From Nilaparvata lugens (Eukaryota > Arthropoda > Insecta > Hemiptera > Delphacidae): a stretch of DNA of 64,000 nt. Of the stretch, positions 44,630-55,348 are shown one piece after another. The stretch covers positions 43,495,687 through 43,559,686 of the forward strand of contig NC_052507.1 of NCBI RefSeq assembly GCF_014356525.2. Reading direction: 5' to 3'. Both the position numbers and the translations under genes were made by a program. Below the pieces are notes generated by a model, which saw only the letters and a program-made list of their open reading frames with translations, was not told the DNA's origin and did not search any database. How positions within the stretch are numbered: the stretch's first letter is position 1; every line of letters starts with the position of its first letter.

Positions 44630-46260
44630 TTAGTCCAGGCAATGAATGCTCAAAAAAGGGTGTAGGGGGAAAAGTTGGGAAGATAATTTTTGACCCCGCA
44701 GCTCTGTTTAGGGTAGTTAGGAGGTAAACATATCAAAAGTCCTCACCCCTACCCCTTGTACTAAGGGGGTGGGGTGGTTTAAAGATGCCATTTTTTGGTT
44801 TCTCGCATAAAAATCGAAAACTATGTATCCTAAGGACTTGACTGTCATATAACAAATTGAAGCTTATGACGTTGTGTTGTTTCACCATAAAATAATTTCG
44901 AGGTAAACAACTAATCTTTAGTAGAATTATTGTGGAATTGAAAGAATAGATAGCCTAGTCAAGGTATCACTCAAATAAAATCGAATATTATTTATGATAA
45001 AGAGTAGTCATATTATCTATAAAGCAATAAGAGAACCATGCAAATTTATAATCATGCAGTAATAAAAATTCTTTGGCAGAAATAAAATTATAAAGTGGCT
45101 TGTTTATTATTGGCAGATTATAAAAAAAAGGGGATTGCTTGTACAATTTGAAGTTAGAATCCTTTGTTTTGATTCAATACGTCAAATTTATTTGCAAGCT
45201 AGGGATCTTAACAGCTACACTGGTATATATAGAATATACCATTTCACAAGCTCACATAATTTTCCACAATATTCATTTTACAACTTTTTTATACCTCCAC
45301 TAGTTTCCGAGATATCCGCTCTTGAAAGTGTGACATTTTTGGAAAAAACACGTTTGCCACCAATTTTTTTATATTTTTGCTCTTATAACTTTTTAAAAAT
45401 CGACGAAAAAAATCCATGCTGATTATGAGCTTATAAGGCGTTGAATCCTCTTCAATTTTATGTATAACTTCATGCTTTTACGAATTTCCCTACACCTTTT
45501 GTAGCATCTTTAGTGTTGAGAGAGAAATCTCAATTTTTGCAACAATACAACAATTGACAAAGGAATTTGGAGGGAATCTTTTAACCAAAATTTTTTACTT
45601 TGCAGCTTTGTTGAGGCTGGTTAGGAGGAGAATATATCAAAAGTCCCTATTCCTAACTCATGTGCTAAGGGGATGAGGGTGGTTTAAAAGTTGCATTTTG
45701 CAGCGTTTTGCTTCCACGCTTATATCTAGAGAACAATGCATTCAACCGACTAAAATAACTATTCAAAAATGAAGCTTGATGAATTCTCTACACTTTTTGT
45801 TTTGTGGAATTTTGTGATACTCCCAACAGTTCCCGAGATATTCGGGAGGGTGTGTAATTGTTGAAATAACAAGTTTTTATCCAATGTTTTGCTCTTTCAG
45901 GGCTTATACCTCATCAACAATGCATCATAAAAACTGATGCTTATCGTAGATTTGTCAAGCATTGAATTCTCTTTGAAATGATTTATCTTTTCACTATTCC
46001 AAGTTTTCTTCTCATTGTTATAGCAGCTTCAATGTAGGGGGTGAAATTTTCATTGCTGCAACAAGTGTTAACTCAGCGGTTCCACACCTTCAACAGAGGG
46101 GATAAAGATGAACACTTTTGCTATGTTCACCTACTAACTAGTCCAAATTTAGCTGCAAAGTCAAAAATTGAGTCACTGACACCCCCTTCAAATGTCATGG
46201 TCAAACGATCAATTGTTGCAGCAATGAAAATTTCACCCCCTACATTGAAGCTGCTAATTT
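44630..46260 (+). mobile_element. Interspersed repeat, copy B, with terminal palindrome unit
   Basis: The better-preserved copy of the repeat at 20065-23815, in the opposite orientation. It contains two related internal blocks (accccgcag...gttaggaggtaaacat at 44700 and tttgcagc...gttaggaggagaatat at 45600), so it is itself partly duplicated with a spacing of about 900 bp. It ends in the 46022-46255 hairpin unit. No protein-coding capacity recognised. Confidence 0.7.
46022..46255. mobile_element. 234-bp MITE-like unit with perfect 41-bp inverted ends
   Basis: Bases 46022-46062 (AGCAGCTTCAATGTAGGGGG onward) and 46215-46255 are exact reverse complements over 41 bp. The interior has another short palindrome around ctaactagtc. 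The corresponding unit in copy A (20065-20290) keeps both arms but with many mismatches. It resembles a miniature inverted-repeat element or a hairpin terminus of the larger repeat. Confidence 0.85.
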
Positions 46261-46487
46261 ACTAAACTGTCCACATAATTTTGACAAACCATTTTATTCT
46301 ACTCACTATCTATAAATGGATATTTCTTTGTACATTATTAGATCTATGTGAGCATCAAATTAAGCTCATCTTGATTCATTTTTATCATAAGAACTAATAT
46401 AGTTTGAGCTTTAAGTTATTATGATTTCGTTTTAATTGGATAATAGTTCACATTAAAGTCAATTTTTTAAAGTTCGTTAATAGCTTT

Positions 46488-46600
46488 TTCACTTTCCTTG
46501 CTCTATTCTATAGTAATAGGAAATATGGTACGGTAAGGAAAGTATCGCTTTCCAAAGAAATCTGGTGTGGTACATCACACAATTTTCCTTGCTCATTGAA
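46488..46600. repeat. Family Y fragment, head joined to inverted tail
   Basis: cactttccttgctctattct ... gtaaggaaagtatcgctttcc is the family head; aaatctggtgtgg ... cacaattttccttgc immediately after is the reverse complement of the family tail seen at 44568-44600. The central body is absent, so this is a short foldback derivative. Confidence 0.6.
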
Positions 46601-46888
46601 CTGTAAGCCTCATTCTCAAACGAGAATAATTTGGGGGAATAACATAATGACGATTGGCGGCAACATATTTGAAACTACGATCAGACTACTGTATATGTGT
46701 ATATATAATTGTTTTCAGAATACTTTTTCCATTGTGTAAATTGTGAAATTCGATCATTTTTTTCTAAAGTTGTCAAAACAGCTGTTCTACAGATGAAATA
46801 TCTTGACAATGACTGTGTTCTTTTTATGAACTGCTCTACCTACCTACCTCATGCTTGAGAAGGAGGTTACAAAGTCCATTTCTCAAGG

Positions 46889-47715
46889 ATGGGGTGGACC
46901 CCCCATTAGTTTCCCAGGAAAAAGACTCATGCCAGTTGATAGAGCTGATGAATAACTATACAGGGTATGAATTTGAAAAAACCGTTAGAGCCGTTTTTGA
47001 GAAAATCGTGGAAAACATGGTTTTTTAGTAACTGTCATTTTTCTCAATAATATTACGGAGCTCCTGCAAATTTTCCAGAAATGAGACTCATGTAAGTTGA
47101 TAGGGCTTATGAATAGCCATCCATGGTATAAATTTGAAGAAAATCGTTAGAGCCGTTTTCGAGAAAACTGTGAAAAACATGGTTTTTCAGTCATTATCCG
47201 CCATTTTTCTCAAGAATATTACGGAGCTCCTGGAATTTTCCCAGAAATGAGACTCATGCCAGTTGATGGGACTTATGAATAGCTATCAATGGTATGAATT
47301 TGAAGAAAATCGTCAGAGCCGTTTTCGAGAGAACCATGAAAAACATGGTATTTCAGTCATTATCCTCCATTTTTCTCAAGAATATTATGGAGCTCCTGAA
47401 TTTTTTTCCAGAAATGAGACTCATGCCAGATGTTAGGGCTTATAAATAGCTATCCATGTTATAAATTTAAAGAAAATCGTTAGAGCCGTTTTCGAGAAAA
47501 CCGTGAAAAACATGGTTTTTCTGTCATTATCCGCCATTTTTCTCAAGAATATTACGGAGCTCCTGGAATTTTCCCAGAAATGAGACTCATGCCAGTTGCT
47601 AGGGCTTATAAATAGCTATTCATGGTATAAATTTGAAGAAAATAATCGTTAGAGCCGTTTTCAAGAAAAACATGAAAAACATGGTTCATGGTTTTTTAGT
47701 AATTATCCGCCATTT
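46889..47715. repeat. 166-bp tandem array, about five copies
   Basis: The ttacggagctcctg block recurs at about 47055, 47221, 47387 and 47554, a period of 166-167 bp. Each unit carries agaaatgagactcatgcc and gttagagccgttttcgagaa. The first copy (from 46889) and last (to 47715) are partial or diverged. The length is near that of one nucleosome repeat core plus linker, as in many satellites. Confidence 0.9.
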
Positions 47716-47831
47716 TTTCCGCCATCTTGAATTGAATTTCATTGAATTTCTTATTGTCGGATCCTCATGGTATAAGGACCTTAAGTTTGAAATTTCAAGT
47801 CAATGGGTTAATTACGAATGGAGTTATCGTG

Positions 47832-47940
<109 letters not shown>

Positions 47941-48099
47941 TCACAAAGTGAATTTTTGTGATGGATGGAGAGCCGTCGTCTAGTGTAAAATTAGCGAATT
48001 TATTCTGTTTTAGAATAAGAATAGGGTCGACTGCCAGATATATTTTGTTGGACTTGTAGTTGTGTATGTGCATCATCACCATCGCTGGCAACCCTATGA

Positions 48100-50885
48100 A
48101 TCATCAGCAGCGGATTCATCATTTAACCAGATATTTCCAGATCTTGTTTACCACTCTGAGCGTTCTCGTATTTAGTATTGCAGCAGCAGCAGCCGTATCA
48201 TCAAAACGATAAGCGGCTACCGAGTCGGGTTGGTATCGTTCTTCATGAAATTTCTGGTGAGAAATATTGTTTACCGGCCTGATTTAGTGTAGCAATTAGT
48301 ATCATTGTCATCATTGGCTGCACCCTTAGCATCAGCACTAGTGGATTCAAACCCTGACACATGACCAGTGGCGTGATCGTCTTTCCAGACTCCCATTGGT
48401 CGGCAATCTCTTTTCTCCCGGCCTCCTAATTTTCAGCGAGACGGTACTGCTTCAAGAAGATCTGGGAGAGAGCAGTTGTTCGGTGAACGGGTTGGTGTAC
48501 GGCTGCATTCCGAGCGGCGCTCCTAATAGTGGTGTACTAGAGGGTTAATATTCTATTCTGTATTTTAGTGAATGGAATATTGTATGTCGAATTGCCGACT
48601 GTATTTGAAGGTGGATTTTCCTGGGGGATTCTGTCCTTGTAGGTTTCATTTAGGGCAGTTGTTCGGTGGTTGAGCATGAGATCGGGTCGCAAATCTCCTC
48701 TCCTTACAACGTTCCCGATACTAATTATTATTCTATTTTGTGTTAACATAGAATATTGTAGGTCGTAGGTCGAGTTTCGAACAACTCGGAGTTAGAACTC
48801 CCTTGTGGGTTTTTCTTTCTTGTCAGTTATTTATCCTAAATTCGTATCACTGGGGGTGAACGTGTTATCCTTGGTTTGAAACCTGTAAGGGATCTCAAGT
48901 TTGTGCTACAAATAGTTGAGTGGGAAATTTAGCTAGGCTCTTATAGCGGATTATTTTTTGAGTACTTAATTTATAAGCCTCGACTCTGTCGCTTCACAAC
49001 GTTTTTAATTATAATATGGGAAGTGGGAATCGGTTCGCTATTCTCTGTATCAGTATCCACATCGATTCAGGTAATTGTATGTCAGGACTGGTAGTCCGTA
49101 TATTTTTCCTTCTCTGTAGTAAGGTGGCCTTCAGTTTAAAGAGTAATTTTTCTCCATTGAATTTTTATTCTTGTAGGGAAATCCCTGTCTTTTTTAAGAA
49201 TAGTTTTTCTCAATTAATTTTTATTCTTGTGGGAAAATCCCTGTTCTTTTTGAGAAAAGTTTTCTCAATCGATTTTTGTCCCTGCAGAGAAAATTATTAT
49301 CATTTATAGTGAGTTTTCCTTGCTTGGTTTTCATACTATAGAGTGGCCCAGTATTTTAACTTTTCTTAGCAGTTTCTGACTTGCTGTAATACCTAGTAGG
49401 AAAATTCCAATCATTTCCTAGAGAACTCAGGTACAGCTAGAGTTTGTCCTTGTCGAAGTTGGTAGACTGTGACGTCCTTTCTCTTTCTTTCTCTCAACTT
49501 TCCCTTTACTAAAGTCCTTCTAGCTCTCAGGTACAGCTTGAGGACGTCCTCGCCGAAGTTTTTAGACTGTGGCATCCTTTCTCTTTCTTTCTCTTAATTC
49601 TTCCTGTGTTAAAATCCTTCCTGATCTCAGTTCCAGATTCGAGATCGTCCTAGTCGCGGGTTTTCAGAACCGCGAATCCTTTCTAAAATTCTTAGAAACC
49701 TGTCTTCTTTAATAGCAAATATTATTTGCTGGCTTTACCTGTGGAAACTTCACGAATTTTACCGTGATCTCAGTTGCAAATTAGAGATCGATCTTTTGGT
49801 AGTCCTTAGACTGGCAATTACTTGGAAAAGTCTATTGAAATCTTTTCCTGAATTAGGAGTCTCTGACTCGATATTTTCCTTGTGGAGAATCCTGGAAGAA
49901 TCCTTTCCTACCCTGACAACGACAGACTGTTGTCTTCCCGATATTATTCTACAGACTGTGTCTGTGAAAAATCTTTTCTATCCTCTTATAATAGTCAACA
50001 TACTGACTATTAATTTGAAAGCGTTTCGGACAATTGAGAGTGATTCCCATACCCTTGAGGGCAGTCACAGATTGGCCCTTAATAACCGGTGCGCAGTCAC
50101 CAGATTAGCGCGGAAATCCTGTTTAGCAGTTTCAGAATTGCTGAAAATCCTTTCTCAGCTGCAGGCTCGCGATTCAGAAATCCTCCACCTAAAACCTTAT
50201 CCTCTAAACTTTAATTACCACATAATTGAAATTGATATACTATGTTTAGCTAGCAGGTCCAGCCTGCTAAGAGCTAGAGCGCAATTCTCAGATTGCAGAT
50301 TATTGAGCAGATATTTATTTGCTGTAGAGAATAATAACCTTATTGATTCTCTGTTCCCTATACCCTATACCGTATACCTCATACCCTGCACCCTATTCTC
50401 TATCGCTTAGTTCAGTCATACCGTTACTCCATAGCCCTCACCTTAAACCCCATAGAAAAACCACATCCCGGGCTTGCAGGTACAGCTTGCTCGCCGTCAA
50501 TTCGCAGTTAGTTCAGATTGCGTACTACCTTTATAAATAGAATTATTGGTAGGGATCTGATAGTCAGATCCGTCTCCTTGTATAGGGTTATCTTAATCAC
50601 CCTTAACACCCACCCTGTATTCCAAAGGCCGAGGGCCGAATCGGCCAGCAACGGCACGGACAAACACTCTTCCCCTAAAATTAAAAAATCTCGCGAAAGA
50701 AGCAGAGGGTAAAGAATCAGGATACAGGGGAGAGGTGTAGGTCCGGTAACTCCACCTGTCAGTACGGCTACTGACCCCGACCCATATCCGACTGTAGCTA
50801 GTCCGCGTCGTAGCAATACTTCGCAATTATTAGGAAACCTAGAGGGTGGAATAGGACATGCTAATAACACACACACCCACAGACC
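48100..50885 (+). other. Leader-like region, possibly 5' end of a non-LTR element
   Basis: A 2.7-kb stretch differs from its surroundings: more balanced base composition, pyrimidine-rich repeats, no long open frame until the end. Near 50590-50860 the plus strand encodes in one frame QRPRAESASNGTDKHSSPK and in the next VTPPVSTATDPDPYP followed by SPRRSNTSQLLGNLEGG; both resemble the basic, Pro/Ser-rich start of a retroelement ORF1. It breaks off at about 50885 where family Y begins. A 5' leader with internal repeats is common in I/R1/Jockey-type elements. The assignment is inference; a viral or host 5' UTR is an alternative. Confidence 0.3.
49428..49727 (+). repeat. 100-bp tandem repeat, three diverging copies
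   Basis: The caggtacagcttgagg...gtccttgtcgaagtt block starts at 49428, 49528 and 49628, an exact 100-bp period, followed by tttctctttctttctct in the first two copies. Related but shorter motifs (cagttgcaaattagagatcg, caggtacagcttgctcgccg) recur at 49768 and 50478. Confidence 0.8.
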
Positions 50886-50899
50886 AACACCCAAAAATC

Positions 50900-51110
50900 A
50901 TGTTTTTGGACTCAGGGGGCCTTGAAACGTATAGAAAACTTGAAATTAGGGTACCTTAATTTTTTTGGAAAGCAATACTTTCCTTACCTACGGTAATAGG
51001 GCAAGGAAAGTAAAAATTAAGTTGCCGCCCCAATTTCTAAATTTATATACGTTTCAAGGTCCCCTGAGTCTAAATATCTGGTTTTTGGGTATTTTTCTGT
51101 ATGTGTGTAT
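50900..51110. repeat. Two family Y heads arranged as an inverted pair
   Basis: The left half (ctcagggggccttgaaacgt ... ggaaagcaatactttcctta) is the reverse complement of the right half (gcaaggaaagt ... acgtttcaaggtcccctgag). They meet at the ttacctacggtaatag hairpin. Both halves match the first about 110 bp of the copy at 43837. Confidence 0.75.
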
Positions 51111-51244
51111 AGGAAATTTGTTTTGTGGATTTCCTATGATTAAATAGGTTAAATAAAACTGGATGAATTTAGATGTTCTATTGTAGAGATGACAAAATTG
51201 AACTGAGAAAATATTGAATAATAGCAGATGATTCGCCACATTAC

Positions 51245-51905
51245 TTCCCCCCCCCCCACCACCGGGCAGACGATTTGGTCATCCGAAATTTTGAAGCTCA
51301 CATTTTTCTGGAACAGGGTGGGAAGGTTGAGGTCGTATGGGGTTATGTCGTATTGAAGGATGCATGCTGGCTTCACCCGGTCAATGGAAACAAAATTTAC
51401 ACAAGGAGCATGAACATTTAGAGTAATCTTTGATCGTTGACAACCAATACAAGCGCGAGCCCAATTTCGACAGTTCTTGTTCATTTTTGGCCAAACAAAT
51501 CTGTTGCTGACTAACTTGAGTGAAGCATTGGGTCCGGGATGACTCAGGTTATAGAGGCTATCACAGACTTGTCGTCCAAAAGGTTGTGTAATGAAAGGTC
51601 AAGGTTTCCCTGTAGATACATCACAGAGCACAAAGTGGTGATCCAGTAATGGGTACACGTTCCAATGATAGAGAAGAATTCTCTAGTGTTATCTTCTGAA
51701 GTTTGGTACCTTATTGTACATCCATTGAAAGCTCAGAGATGAATGATAATTGGTTGAGTTGAATTGGTGGAAGTTGATTGGTTGATTGTTGATTGGTTTA
51801 GTTTGTGGAGTTGATTGGTTGGCAAGCATAGACTAGAGGCTTGTGGTCTGTGCAGATAGTGAAGGGATGATCTTCTAAGAGGTGGGGAAAATGCTGTACC
51901 GCTAC
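51245..51905 (-). pseudogene. Degenerate Gypsy polyprotein relic
   Basis: Minus-strand sequence at 51800-51905 reads, across a stop, VAVQHFPHLLEDHPFTIC then TDHKPLVYAC, the RNase H strand of Gypsy elements. At 51430-51485 it reads NCRNWARACIGCQRSKI, the Cys half of the integrase HHCC zinc finger, which passes directly into FVSIDRVKPACI, normally at the polyprotein C-terminus. The integrase catalytic core is therefore deleted. The relic lies 140 bp from the LTR of the large element and in the same orientation, but its RNase H is of a different Gypsy lineage. Confidence 0.75.
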
Positions 51906-52046
51906 ATAAACAACAAGTAGCTAGCGATAGTATACTGGCCAGCAACTTACTTTCAAAGATATTTTTTTTTTGAAAAAAAAAGCAAGAGGTTGCCATAGTA
52001 TACTGGCCAGCAGCTTTCTTTCGAAAAATTGTTTTTGAAAAGAAAG
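51906..52046. repeat. Short tandem duplication flanking the LTR
   Basis: tagtatactggccagca occurs at 51928 and 51998, 70 bp apart, each followed by an acttt(c)-rich and A-rich tract. This is the immediate flank of the LTR boundary at 52047, so the large element inserted next to or into the older relic. Confidence 0.7.
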
Positions 52047-52830
52047 TGTAAACAAGATCTGCCTTCACCGAGTATGTAAGGGTGGGAAAATGAAAAACAA
52101 GATATGATCGTACTGGTTTTTGATAATTGAAACAAAACAATAAATTATTAGTACAAAAAAATTAGAATTATAATTATAAATTATGAAATAACAATAAATA
52201 GATAAATATTTCAAGGGCTACTCGCTTGGCTGCTAGTGAAGATTAAATTTGTTGTGGTTATGGAAAAATTAAAACAATGACTCAGTAGTCACCTACCTTT
52301 ATGATAATGGCCCCCAATTTGGCATCCACTGGTTAATCGCGACGTTAATTATTAAAATAAAAAAACTGATCTAATGAAGTGGGTTCAGATCCCTTCCTAT
52401 CTAACAATACAATTCTCTTTAAAACTGCCCGAACTGTGACAGGAAAACTGTATTATAAAACAAGAACAAATCTATCCCCTTCACCAGAACAGCCGGACTT
52501 TTACTCACAGTCCTATCGAACGAGCTCACACACCGACTAGTAAAAATTTTGGGTATTAATATATAACTCAGTCAATGCCAAACATGAAGCCATTTCAAAT
52601 ACATATTTTTATCAGTCGCACAAGCCGAGCACGTTTGTTATGAAAAACAAAAGAGAAACTACAATAATTTTGATAACAAGTGAAATAAACAATCTTTCTG
52701 TCGATGACAAAACTGTTCAAAGGCAGAAACACCGTTCATTAAACTTTTCGTAAAATAAAACTCTAAAATCCTGATCAATATGAGATAAATATATGAATCA
52801 TATATATGTCCCATATGACCAGGTGACACA
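52047..52830 (-). repeat. 3' LTR of the errantivirus-like element
   Basis: Boundaries are TG...CA: on the minus strand it starts TGTGTCACCTGG (at 52830) and ends ...TTGTTTACA (at 52047). The right border is preceded, in element orientation, by a purine-rich GCGGGATGGGTGA (52831-52843), a plausible polypurine tract. The left border is fixed by identity with 63976-64000. The outer right border is less certain because the other LTR lies outside the window. Confidence 0.65.
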
Positions 52831-52843
52831 TCACCCATCCCGC

Positions 52844-53309
52844 TGAAAGACTCGTCCCTGAGTCTGTAGTCAAGAGGGGAACAAAAAAAAATAAATAATG
52901 ATTAAACAAAATAATATACTCGGGAAACAAACGTGTGCCTGATTGACTTGATAATGCTACTATACATTGAAATCAAACATTTACATAGAAAGGTAGGTTA
53001 CTCAAACTAAATTACAAACATTCAAATCAAATTCAAAACGAAACTATGCTGCACAATAACATTGATTATATATGAAACTAACTTTCAATATTATACACAT
53101 TAATATACATGAATATTCAACTTATTATGAAAAGAAAATCTCAATTGACAATAATTTATTTGTGAATCAACATTGAACTACTTCAAAAACTGCAATAAAA
53201 ATCGAAGAAGAGAAAAAAAAACTTTATAAGTACATTATGACTCATAACTATATAGGCAAGAAAAAAAACAATAAAACAGTTAATCCATCAAAAAGTAACT
53301 ATATAACTC
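52844..53309. other. Noncoding interval between LTR and env
   Basis: AT-rich 3' untranslated region of the element with no open frame of note. Confidence 0.5.
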
Positions 53310-55102
53310 CTAACTATCGATTATATGTATCTTGGGTTGTGCTACCGTTACAGCAGATAATTTACACACATACAACTTGATGCCTAAATATGCACAGCAT
53401 AAAGTTAAAAACCCTAACCAGCCAAATAATATATAAAAAACAAAACTAGAGGAATTTACAACATCTCCCCAAGAATTTGGAAGATCTACTTTGTGAAATA
53501 TATCTGACGATATCACGTCTTGAACTGTAAATTCCGGAACCTTTATATCTATATCAGTTTTTAAAATTTCGCTAAAATTAACAAAATTAGGATTGAAATG
53601 CGGTTGCAAAACATCAATTTTCAACGAATTAAACTTAACCCAATGCAAAGGTAAGTAATGGAGAACCTGAGGTTGTTTATCAACATTTGCGTCACACGGA
53701 AAAGTCTTTCTCACCATTATTCTCCCGCCGACCGAAATCTCGCAATGACAGGGTAAAACCACATACATTGCTCCCGGAATAGGTTGAAGATGATGAAACG
53801 AACCTCCCTCGCAAGTGACTGTAGTGTTGGCCTGTATATTCGCGACGATATACTCCGAAGGCGAAAATTCGACGATCTCCAACTCCTGCTTAGCTGGACG
53901 ACAGCTTAAACTGCAATATTGTTGGATGTCCTTCAGCTCTGTCACCGCAAACAAGTGATGCATACATCTCGATGACATATGTCCTCCATGCACCAGCCGC
54001 GGAAGATAGCATAAGAAATCGTCCTGTGCCCGACAAGAAGAGAGATGATCTCCCGAGATGACCTGAATCTCACCGTCCTCCCGTCTCCGCGCCAAAACGA
54101 AATCCTGCTGCTGAAGCTGACAAATCTGGCCGTCGAAATACATAGGTGTCCTCACATACTTGTGCAATTGAAACTGTCCGACGATGCTGACCAACGGTAC
54201 TTTTAAGCTAAACACCATGGAGTTCTCCTTCACCACGCAAGTCGTAAGTGGAAGATCAAAATATCGCTGCAAATCCGATAGAGGTATAGCTAACTGGTGT
54301 CCTTTCGACTTATATCCTTTCTCCAATCTGAAGAGATCTGAACGTAATAAATTGGGGTGTACCAGCGAAAAGGGTAAAAGCTTTTTATCACAGCGTTCCT
54401 TCGCAGTATTTATGAATTCCTGCCGTGATAAAATATTTACATGTGAGTAGAGGTGAAAAATGTAATTAATAACTGGTTTGTGAACAGTGTTTTCTCCTCC
54501 GATACATTCTGTTGTACGAATAATCTCATACTGTCTGTTAATTTGCTATACGCATCGTGAAATTGCTGAGAAAAATTTCCAGCAAACTGCCTCAAGTTGC
54601 GAGAAATCCGAATTAAATCTTTGTGGTCGTCTGCAACCAACCCTTGGAATGCGTTGAGGTGATCAGCTACATGTTTTTCGTTGAATTCCAGCTTATGAAG
54701 TTCCCCATCCGTCGCGACTGCGCAACAAAAATGAAGAAAATCGCCGACAACATCGATCGCTCTGGTCTTTCGTGAAGCTTGAGTTCCCAAACGAATTGAA
54801 GAGTTGAAAGCAGCATGACTGTTGCGAAGAATTCCGTTTGTAGAATTATACAAAACTTCTACCGCATCCGCTAAACTGCAATCCTCTTGTTGACAGTTAG
54901 GCCAGAACACCCTTTCCGCCTGCAAGATGTCGAGCTGAGCTGCCGGGAAATCTACCTCGTATGTTAGTGGAACCGATGATTCATACGCTACAGCGTGACG
55001 TAGCTCCTTGTAGAAAACTCCCGCGAAGACCCTGACTGCCTCCAGTTGCGCCGTGAAAATCGTGAGAATGAGAAATGACGCAAAATGTACCATAATTGAC
55101 AT
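53310..55102 (-). pseudogene. Envelope fusion protein (env), one frameshift
   Basis: The N-terminal frame (54437-55102) begins with a signal peptide (MSIMVHFASFLILTIFTAQL) and has Cys-rich and Asn-glycosylation sites (NST, NSS, NFS, NVS). A furin-type site RKTR is followed by a hydrophobic, fusion-peptide-like AIDVVGDFLHFCCAV. The second frame (53310-54326, extending upstream without an ATG) supplies the rest of the ectodomain with paired Cys (CRAQDDFLC, CSLSC, CHC), a membrane anchor (FVFYILFGWLGFLTLCC) and a short tail. The two frames meet through a one-base shift near 54490-54500. The layout, with a cleavage site plus downstream fusion peptide and a C-terminal anchor, matches insect errantivirus/baculovirus F-type glycoproteins, which mediate entry. 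As read it encodes no complete glycoprotein. Confidence 0.8.
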
Positions 55103-55311
55103 GTTTATGCGTAACAGAACCTCTTACAAACAAAAAAAACTCTACTTGAAGCAACCGCAAATAAATCGTAATAAAAAAAAATCAAGAGAAACGTTTACAA
55201 TAATATTAATAAACTCGACGTGAATATTACAATTAACAACTGGACTGGCTGGTTAGCATATATTATTAATCAGAAACCTAGATATGATACAATTTATTAG
55301 AAGTGCATAGG

Positions 55312-55348
<37 letters not shown>

